Assembly (NCBI GenBank): GCA_003487955.1
Contig: DNNJ01000358.1
Span: 7,175 to 14,372, forward strand
Length of the DNA: 7,198 nt
Reading direction: 5' to 3'
From: Clostridiales bacterium
GTDB lineage: Bacteria > Bacillota > Clostridia > Tissierellales > Sedimentibacteraceae
Below the pieces are notes generated by a model. It was not told the origin of the DNA and did not search any database. It was given only the letters and a program-made list of their open reading frames with translations. The position numbers and the translations under genes were made by a program. Positions 1 to 5,226 of this stretch are shown one piece after another. Positions within the stretch are counted from its first letter, which is position 1; each line of letters begins with the position of its first letter.

Positions 1-27
1 GCGAATGACCTACCATCCATTTTCATG

Positions 28-69
28 AAAAAGCCCTGTATTAGTGAATCTTCACTTTCATACAGGGCT
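28..69 (-). terminator. Rho-independent terminator of the reductase gene
   Basis: A perfect 10-bp stem (32-41 pairs with 60-69, AGCCCTGTAT with ATACAGGGCT) starts 23 bases after the stop codon. On the minus strand it is followed by a short T run. Inside the loop is a second small inverted repeat, AGTGAA with TTCACT (43-48 and 51-56), so the structure can be a long two-part hairpin. The T run is only about five bases, which makes it moderate rather than strong. Confidence 0.75.
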
Positions 70-91
70 ATTTCTTAGGGACAGTTAATCA

Positions 92-1939
92 TTATTCTTC
101 GGCAACCGCTGATTGTGCTGCAAGACGTCCAAATACAACTGTATCTGTTACTGCATTACCGCCTAATCTGTTACCGCCGTGGATTCCTCCTGTTACTTCA
201 CCTCCGGCATATAATCCGGGGATAGGTTCTCCGTTAGTGTCTAATACACGAGCCATTGTATCGATGCGTAATCCTCCCATAGTGTGGTGCAATGCAGGTA
301 CACGTGGAATTGCATAGAAGGGTCCTGTTTCCATTTTCAAATTCAATAATGTTCTTCCAAACGGATCATTTTTAGTATCAACTGCTTCGTTATATTCAGC
401 TATGGTCTGTACGAGATTTTCAGCCGGTGCTCCTATTTCCGCAGCAAGTTCTTCCAAAGTTTCTCCTTGTTTCCAATCATATGCACCAATATCCAATAAT
501 TCTTTCATCGGAATGCCGTCAATGTTCAATTGGGTAGCCGGATTATTTAATGATTCTGCACTATGGAGCATATACATCATGCCGCCTTCTTGGGCAAAAA
601 CTGCGGAACTGATTACGTCGCGACGAGCATCTTCTGCAACAAATCTCTTGCCTTCTTGATTAACGAAAACCGTTACTTCTGCTGAAACATTAAACACTCC
701 CGATAACAGTCCTGTCCTTGGCTGCCCTAAATATAAGAACTGCATCTGGTCCATATCAACAACATCTGCTCCCACTTCTTGAGCCATACGGATTCCATCT
801 CCTCGAATGCTGTCCATATTCGTTGATACGGATCTCTCATCTAATAATGGCCATTTTTCTGCATTTTTATATTGCATTACCATTTCTGCATTCTTAGAAA
901 AACCGCCTGTTGCAATGATGACACCTTTATTTGCTTTTACGGTTAATTCAGAGCCGTCGTAATTAGTTGCCTTAACACCGACAACACGTCCGTCTTCTTC
1001 AATTAAGCTTTCACCTTTTGTCTCATATAGGATTTCAACTTTATCCATCTTGGAAATGTGATCCAAGTAGGTGCTGATTATTCCTGAGCCTAACGGTGCA
1101 GTTGTATTGTGTGAACGTGGATGTAAAGCACCCGGTGCTTGAATAACCTCCGGATCAAATACATTTCCTAATTCTTTCAGCCAATTCAATCCGTCAAGGG
1201 CATTAAATGCTAAAATCCTAACAAGGTCAGGATTTGCAATATTGTCTCCGCCCGCCAAGGTTTGCTCCATAAACTTTTCAGGTGAGTCTTCAATGCCTTG
1301 TTTTCCTTGCAATTCAGGTTCCGGTGAATTATAAACACCGCCGCTTACCAATAGGTTACCTCCGGCAACTCCGTTAGTTTCAAGAACTATTACGGACGCA
1401 TCTGCTTGTCCGGCTGTAACTGCAGCTGCCAAACCTGTTCCGCCTGCTCCTATGATGACTATGTCTGCTTCACGTTCCGGTTTAAGGTCACGAGCAATTT
1501 TATATTCTTCTGCAAATTGTTCCTTTGTTGCTCCCGCTTCTTCTAATGCTTTTCGCACCATCGCCATCAAGCCTGCTGAGGATATAGTAGCTCCTGAAAC
1601 TGCTTCCACGTTGGTGCTCTGCCCTTCTATAATACGGTCAGAAACAAGTTTCATTGCAATTTTTCCGGTACCGGGTGTTTCATAATCTTTTAAAACTTCA
1701 ATATCATCAATTTTGCCATCCTTGATGGTTACCTTTACGCTCATTTTACCGCCAAATCCCACACCTTCTACTTCGTAGGTGCCTGATTTAATCCCTTCTC
1801 CATCACCTGCAGGTGGAGTTTCTCCTGCAGGCGGTGCCGGCGGAGTATCCGTAGCAGGTTGCGTACATGCTGCCATTGATGCAAGCATCATTAAAGCAAG
1901 CAATAATGAAATTAATTTTGTCATTTTTGATTTTTTCAT
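92..1939 (-). CDS. Secreted FMN/FAD lipoprotein reductase, fumarate/urocanate reductase (flavocytochrome c) family
   Basis: Predicted 615-aa extracytoplasmic reductase of an unsaturated carboxylate. The N-terminus is a lipoprotein signal (KK start, hydrophobic residues 8-22, lipobox MAAC with Cys25), then a Pro/Gly-rich linker (about 30-50). An FMN-binding domain follows (about 51-133), with SGAT at 115-118; in this family the Thr (here T118) is esterified to FMN by ApbE. The FAD domain (about 158-610) has GAGGTG at 164-169, a probable ribose-binding E187, and ATGG at 343-346. Catalytic positions known from Shewanella fumarate reductase appear kept: RSH at 275-277, the proton-donor Arg in ARRD (R440), HHTMGG at 551-556 and NRLGG (R591). 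There is no CxxCH, so no haem domain; electrons would enter through FMN from a membrane donor not encoded here. The start at 1939 is chosen because GGAGGG lies 4 nt upstream; an ATG at 1951 overlaps that site. The substrate cannot be assigned; fumarate, urocanate, acrylate, methacrylate and cinnamate-type acids are all possible. It is transcribed alone from a sigma-54 promoter. Confidence 0.9.
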   Translation of the reverse strand: MKKSKMTKLISLLLALMMLASMAACTQPATDTPPAPPAGETPPAGDGEGIKSGTYEVEGVGFGGKMSVKVTIKDGKIDDIEVLKDYETPGTGKIAMKLVSDRIIEGQSTNVEAVSGATISSAGLMAMVRKALEEAGATKEQFAEEYKIARDLKPEREADIVIIGAGGTGLAAAVTAGQADASVIVLETNGVAGGNLLVSGGVYNSPEPELQGKQGIEDSPEKFMEQTLAGGDNIANPDLVRILAFNALDGLNWLKELGNVFDPEVIQAPGALHPRSHNTTAPLGSGIISTYLDHISKMDKVEILYETKGESLIEEDGRVVGVKATNYDGSELTVKANKGVIIATGGFSKNAEMVMQYKNAEKWPLLDERSVSTNMDSIRGDGIRMAQEVGADVVDMDQMQFLYLGQPRTGLLSGVFNVSAEVTVFVNQEGKRFVAEDARRDVISSAVFAQEGGMMYMLHSAESLNNPATQLNIDGIPMKELLDIGAYDWKQGETLEELAAEIGAPAENLVQTIAEYNEAVDTKNDPFGRTLLNLKMETGPFYAIPRVPALHHTMGGLRIDTMARVLDTNGEPIPGLYAGGEVTGGIHGGNRLGGNAVTDTVVFGRLAAQSAVAEE

Positions 1940-1943
1940 ACTT

Positions 1944-1949
1944 CCCTCC
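1944..1949 (-). promoter_or_regulatory. Ribosome binding site that sets the reductase start
   Basis: GGAGGG on the minus strand, 4 nt before the ATG at 1939. The alternative in-frame ATG at 1951 overlaps this site and has no Shine-Dalgarno of its own, so it is unlikely to be used. Starting at 1939 also gives a normal lipoprotein signal peptide beginning MKKSK. Confidence 0.85.
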
Positions 1950-1953
1950 ATTT

Positions 1954-1977
1954 AGTTTAATAGTTTAATAGTTAAAT
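1954..1977. repeat. Triplicated 8-bp tandem repeat in the reductase leader
   Basis: Three head-to-tail copies on the plus strand: AGTTTAAT (1954-1961), AGTTTAAT (1962-1969) and AGTTAAAT (1970-1977), the third with one change. They lie between the inferred transcription start near 2006 and the ribosome binding site, so they would be in the 5' untranslated RNA as a single-stranded, A/U-rich stretch. A role in translation efficiency or copy-number variation is possible but only a guess. Confidence 0.7.
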
Positions 1978-2016
1978 GTTCTTTATAAAATTTTATCAAA
2001 CATTATATTAATATAT

Positions 2017-2032
2017 AGCATTTTTTATGCCA
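2017..2032 (-). promoter_or_regulatory. Sigma-54 (-24/-12) promoter for the reductase gene
   Basis: On the minus strand the site reads TGGCATAAAAAATGCT. It has the invariant GG (-24) and GC (-12) with exactly 10 bases between them, and matches the consensus TGGCAC-N5-TTGCW apart from the C-to-T change in the -24 box and the first T of the -12 box. The inferred start is an A near 2006, giving a leader of about 67 nt. It lies just downstream of a gene for a sigma-54-dependent activator, which supports the assignment. No good sigma-70 promoter was seen in this gap. Confidence 0.85.
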
Positions 2033-2073
2033 AAGTATAAATGCTTATATGTTACGGTTTTTTATCTTATTAG

Positions 2074-2124
2074 TGTCACACCTATTGTAACATTGTAACA
2101 GCTGTCACTTGGGTATATGTAACA
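2074..2124. promoter_or_regulatory. Cluster of TGTNACA sites, probable activator-binding region (UAS)
   Basis: Five TGTNACA-like heptamers on the plus strand lie within 51 bp: TGTCACA (2074-2080), TGTAACA (2086-2092), TGTAACA (2094-2100), TGTCACT (2103-2109, last base off) and TGTAACA (2118-2124). Neighbouring copies form imperfect dyads such as TGTCAC-N7-GTAACA (2074-2092), GTAACAGCTGTCAC (2095-2108) and TGTCAC-N10-GTAACA (2103-2124). The cluster lies about 68 to 118 bp upstream of the inferred transcription start, a normal distance for enhancer sites of sigma-54 activators. Binding by the adjacent AcoR-like protein is inferred from position. A further partial copy, TGTTAC at 2050-2055, sits close to the promoter. 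Confidence 0.65.
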
Positions 2125-2126
2125 AT

Positions 2127-2158
2127 AAAAAGGCTGCCTTTAATCAGCAGCTTTTTTT
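2127..2158 (-). terminator. Rho-independent terminator of the sigma-54 activator gene
   Basis: A GCTGC/GCAGC stem (2133-2137 with 2147-2151) has a 9-nt loop and flanking A/T pairs, with one bulged base at 2132. The minus strand has T residues after the stem, so it can end the activator transcript immediately after its stop codon (2157-2159), which is part of the structure. Because both flanks are A/T runs it could also work on the opposite strand. It abuts the TGTNACA cluster. Confidence 0.7.
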
Positions 2159-4088
2159 ATAAGTTATATTCTTTAATTTTTCTGTATAATGTCATCCGTG
2201 AAACCTTCAAACGGCGTGCGGCAAGGCTTTTATTGCCGCCGCATTCTTTAATGACTTGTTTTATTATATCTGATGTCAGTTGTCTTGCCTCTATTTCTGA
2301 TTGAGGTTCTGAATGCTGTGTTTCTTGTTTTTTTTCGGGTATGAAAAGTTCGTTTGATGTAATAATTGAATTTTTGCTAAGCAAAACCGCCCGATTAATA
2401 ACACTTTTTAATTCACGTATATTACCCGGCCATGAATATCCCATCAACACTTCAGTAGCATCCATTGACAGTTTGAGCTCATAAGATTTTAGTTTCAGAA
2501 AATGTTCAGCAAGCAATATGATATCATCACCACGTTCTCGTAATAATGGAAGATGAAGCTCTACAGAATTTAGTCTGTAATAAAGGTCTTTACGAAAATT
2601 CCCGATTTCAACTTCATGCTTTATATCCTTATTAGTAGCACATATTATACGTAAGTTAACCGGTATGGCTTTATTTGAGCCTACCCGGGTAATTGTACCT
2701 TCCTCCAATACTCTAAGAAGGTAAATCTGCATATCAATAGGCATTTCACATATTTCATCAAGAAACAGAGTGCCTCCGCTTGATGCCTCAATTTTACCCA
2801 TTCTTCCGCCTTTTTGAGTGCCTGTAAAAGCTCCTTCAACATGTCCAAATAATTCCGAAGATATTAATTCTTTAGGTATTGCACCACAATTTACAGGTAG
2901 AAAGATTTTTTCTTTTCGGTTGCTGTTATTATGAATAGCTCGAGCTAATACTTCTTTACCTGTTCCTGTTTCCCCTGTTATCAATATAGGCATGTCCGAA
3001 TCAGAAAATTTGTCAGCTAAATTAATCACTTGATTAAATGATGGACTTTCACCTATAATACATTTAAACTCATTGCAATCATTCAACAATTTAGCATAGT
3101 TTGCTTGATTATGATTTTCTTTTTGGAAGTATACTATTGCTCCTATAACATAATTACCTATACCCCAAGGTATAATTGTAACAATATACCTTTGATCTGT
3201 TTTGCGATTGATTGTTTTATATGTATTATCAAACAATTCTTCAAATCGCGAGTATTTTGGAAACACAAAAAAGTCTTCTATTTTATCTCCAACCTTAACA
3301 TTAAATATTTGTGCCGAGCTATTTAATTTATTTATTTCACCGTCAAGCTTGCAAATCATACAAGGCTGTTCATTTGTTTCAAACAAACGTTCCAATAATG
3401 ATATTGATTCTTCTTGAAAATGATATTCAATTGCCTTTTCTATTTTTTGAGCTTCGCTGATAGTCCAATTAAGAGTATGTGCCGGAACAATATTTTTGTG
3501 TGTTGAAATAGTCAATACCCCAAGAATAATTCTGGAAGAGGGTTCCCTTATAAGAGCAGATGAACAGTTTAGTGTGTGTGCCATTTTACAATAATGTTCA
3601 GTTGCGTAAATTTGTATGGGTTTGTTTGTATACAAAGAAGTCCCTATGCCGTTAGTACCGCAATCGTTTTCAGTCCAGCCGGCTCCCAACACATAATTAA
3701 TACTGTTAAACTTTTCTTGCATAGCTTTTCCGGAACTGATACTCAAAACAATACCATTTTCATTGCTAAAAGAAACCGACATTTTTTCATCGTGGAATGT
3801 TTTAAATATATTATCTAAATATGAGCCTATAATCTTGTATAAATCAAGCTGTTTTTCTTTATCGGCAATAACCTCATATTCATCCAATTTCATAGGGGCT
3901 TTTTCCAGATTGTAAGGAACCCCCATTTCCATAGACCTTTTCCATGATTCTAAGATGGGTTTACGGGGCATATCAAAATCAGGGATAATCTCACCGCCAA
4001 TGAAATGTCCCCAAGCTGATTCTATTCTCTTTAATGTTGATTCATAATTTTGAGCTGAAAGGAATGGAAAATCATCCTCTTTAAGCAT
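2157..4088 (-). CDS. AcoR-like sigma-54-dependent transcriptional activator
   Basis: Predicted 643-aa cytoplasmic activator of sigma-54 RNA polymerase. The N-terminus has the AcoR-family block (PILESWKRSMEMGV, 44-57). A GAF-type sensor follows (about 85-225), with GTNGIGTS at 144-151, EHYC at 164-167 and CSSALI at 175-180. A probable PAS-like segment lies at about 230-325. The AAA+ domain (about 344-570) has Walker A GETGTGKE (372-379), the sigma-54 contact loop GAFTGT (419-424), Walker B LFLDEI (441-446), the RIICATN sensor (480-486), arginines in FRKDLYYR (498-505) and WPGNIREL (553-560). A Fis-type HTH ends the protein (about 607-643). There is no receiver domain, so it probably senses a small molecule directly, not a kinase signal. 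The contact loop ends in Thr, not the usual Ala, while its key Phe and Thr are kept. It has its own consensus promoter and terminator and lies directly upstream of a sigma-54 promoter, so the reductase is its likely target. The inducer is unknown. Confidence 0.93.
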   Translation of the reverse strand: MLKEDDFPFLSAQNYESTLKRIESAWGHFIGGEIIPDFDMPRKPILESWKRSMEMGVPYNLEKAPMKLDEYEVIADKEKQLDLYKIIGSYLDNIFKTFHDEKMSVSFSNENGIVLSISSGKAMQEKFNSINYVLGAGWTENDCGTNGIGTSLYTNKPIQIYATEHYCKMAHTLNCSSALIREPSSRIILGVLTISTHKNIVPAHTLNWTISEAQKIEKAIEYHFQEESISLLERLFETNEQPCMICKLDGEINKLNSSAQIFNVKVGDKIEDFFVFPKYSRFEELFDNTYKTINRKTDQRYIVTIIPWGIGNYVIGAIVYFQKENHNQANYAKLLNDCNEFKCIIGESPSFNQVINLADKFSDSDMPILITGETGTGKEVLARAIHNNSNRKEKIFLPVNCGAIPKELISSELFGHVEGAFTGTQKGGRMGKIEASSGGTLFLDEICEMPIDMQIYLLRVLEEGTITRVGSNKAIPVNLRIICATNKDIKHEVEIGNFRKDLYYRLNSVELHLPLLRERGDDIILLAEHFLKLKSYELKLSMDATEVLMGYSWPGNIRELKSVINRAVLLSKNSIITSNELFIPEKKQETQHSEPQSEIEARQLTSDIIKQVIKECGGNKSLAARRLKVSRMTLYRKIKEYNL

Positions 4089-4096
4089 AGGTTTGT

Positions 4097-4101
4097 CACC
4101 T
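4097..4101 (-). promoter_or_regulatory. Ribosome binding site of the sigma-54 activator gene
   Basis: AGGTG on the minus strand, 8 nt before the ATG at 4088. It is weaker than the other sites in the window and can pair with ACCT next to the start codon (AGGT-GACAA-ACCT, 4089-4101), which might slightly hold down translation. Confidence 0.55.
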
Positions 4102-4133
4102 GCATCACTTATTTTTATTATGAAATATAATTT

Positions 4134-4162
4134 ATTATACGATTTTTTTGTGTTTCTGTCAA
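4134..4162 (-). promoter_or_regulatory. Perfect-consensus sigma-70 (housekeeping) promoter for the activator gene
   Basis: On the minus strand TTGACA (4157-4162) is followed after exactly 17 bases by TATAAT (4134-4139). Both hexamers match consensus fully. The inferred start is near 4127, leaving a leader of about 40 nt. The promoter lies between the activase operon and the activator gene, so the activator can be made independently of the operon upstream. Confidence 0.88.
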
Positions 4163-4174
4163 TATGGCTTAGAT

Positions 4175-4212
4175 GTCTGTGCAGACGGTCAGAATGACAG
4201 GGCTGACGCCCT
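4175..4212. repeat. GC-richer patch with overlapping small hairpins
   Basis: In the spacer after the activase operon there are three short inverted repeats: GTCTG/CAGAC (4175-4179 with 4182-4186), AGGGC/GCCCT with loop TGAC (4199-4203 with 4208-4212), and GTCAG/CTGAC (4188-4192 with 4203-4207). The last shares bases with the second, so those two exclude each other. No T run follows on the minus strand, so this is not a standard terminator. The patch looks richer in G and C than its surroundings and could be a remnant of a dispersed repeat, or a weak operon-end structure. Confidence 0.45.
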
Positions 4213-4254
4213 AATTATTGAATGAGTGAACAGTATTGCGGGCGAAGTATGTAT

Positions 4255-5226
4255 TTAAGCTAATTTGGAATTTTCGGCTGTTCTATTGCTCCATTTTGTG
4301 CATCTGTCGCCGAAATACCCGATAATATTATTATTTTCATAAATTTTCACAACTTCGCATTTATTTGGACATCCTTCACAATCAAAGCTTCTTGAAAATA
4401 TATTGTTATCGGCAAGCTTTAAACCTCTGAAATTTGTTTTGCCGGTCTTTTTTACTTTTTCACTTGCAATAATTGCCGCTCCTATTGCTCCCATCATACT
4501 AAAGTTTTCGGGAACAAATATTTCAAATCCTAATTCATTCTCAAAAGCTTTTTTCATACCTTTGTTTGCTGCAACTCCTCCTTGAAATAAAACTTTCGGA
4601 AGAATTGTTTTACCTTTTCCTATATTGTTTAAATAGTTTCTTACAAGGGCATCGCAAAGTCCCCTGATTATTTCTGCATGGTTGTAACCAAGCTGCTGCT
4701 TATGTATCATGTCTGATTCTGCAAATACGGCACACCTGCCTGCAATTCTAACAGTGGAGCTGGCCTTCATTGCATAATCACCGAATTCTTCAATAGGAAT
4801 TTCAAGTCTTTCTGCCTGACGGTCTAAAAATGAGCCGGTGCCGGCGGCACAAACAGTATTCATGGCAAAGTCGCTGACTATTCCATTATTTATAATAATT
4901 ATTTTTGAATCTTGTCCTCCTATTTCAATTATGGTTTTCACATCCTTGTCAATTTCAAGTGCTGCTGTTGCATGGGTAGTTATTTCATTTTTTGCGGTAT
5001 CTGCACCGATAATTGCTGAAGCAATCATTCTTCCGCTGCCTGTAGTCCCTGCTGCGTAAATTTTCGAATCTTCATATTTGTTTTTAAGAATTTTAAATCC
5101 TTCCTGCACTGCTTTAATTGGGTTGCCTTTTGTTCTTAAATATATTTTTTCAACAACGTTGTATTCTTTATCAATAAGAACAATATCTGTACTGACTGAG
5201 CCTACATCAACTCCCATATAATACAT
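4255..5226 (-). CDS. BcrA/BadF/HgdC-type acyl-CoA dehydratase activase (ATP-dependent [4Fe-4S] electron donor)
   Basis: Predicted 323-aa activase of the ASKHA ATPase superfamily (COG1924-like). Relatives are homodimers with one bridging [4Fe-4S] cluster that use ATP to drive a low-potential electron into 2-hydroxyacyl-CoA dehydratases or benzoyl-CoA reductases. Visible motifs are the phosphate loop GVDVGSVSTD (5-14), GTTGSGR (60-66), EIGGQDSK (101-108), CAAGTGSFLD (126-135) and GRCAVFAESDMI (163-174). Cys126 and Cys165 match the two cluster ligands of HgdC in motif and in their 39-residue spacing. FQGGVAAN (214-221) and MMGAIGAA (244-251) complete the ATPase fold. Beyond the short HgdC form there is a tail with CEGCPNKC (Cys283, 286, 290) and GDRC (Cys309), a possible second metal site. 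The start at 5226 follows GAAAGGAGA by 7 nt; a longer frame from 5265 reads back into the preceding gene. It overlaps that gene by 20 nt. The partner enzyme is not in the window. Confidence 0.9.
   Translation of the reverse strand: MYYMGVDVGSVSTDIVLIDKEYNVVEKIYLRTKGNPIKAVQEGFKILKNKYEDSKIYAAGTTGSGRMIASAIIGADTAKNEITTHATAALEIDKDVKTIIEIGGQDSKIIIINNGIVSDFAMNTVCAAGTGSFLDRQAERLEIPIEEFGDYAMKASSTVRIAGRCAVFAESDMIHKQQLGYNHAEIIRGLCDALVRNYLNNIGKGKTILPKVLFQGGVAANKGMKKAFENELGFEIFVPENFSMMGAIGAAIIASEKVKKTGKTNFRGLKLADNNIFSRSFDCEGCPNKCEVVKIYENNNIIGYFGDRCTKWSNRTAENSKLA

Noticed and set aside
402..659. Plus-strand open frames inside the genes, such as 402-659, 1452-1685, 3105-3326, 4838-5059 and 5737-5949
   Set aside because: They lie entirely opposite well-supported genes, show no domain or ribosome binding site, and their compositions are those of antisense readings of real proteins.
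1985..1996. Palindrome ATAAAATTTTAT in the reductase leader as an operator
   Set aside because: It is made only of A and T in an AT-rich stretch and lies downstream of the inferred start; nothing else supports a binding site.
1940..2006. Riboswitch or attenuator in the reductase leader
   Set aside because: The leader is only about 67 nt, nearly all A/T, with no stable stem or recognisable aptamer core.
4094..4099. TGTCAC next to the activator start codon as an autoregulatory site
   Set aside because: It is a single half-site without a partner, and the same hexamer occurs at 5227-5232 at another gene junction, so chance is a sufficient explanation.
4199..4212. Hairpin AGGGC-TGAC-GCCCT as a rho-independent terminator of the activase operon
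   Set aside because: The stem is only 5 bp and there is no T run after it on the minus strand.
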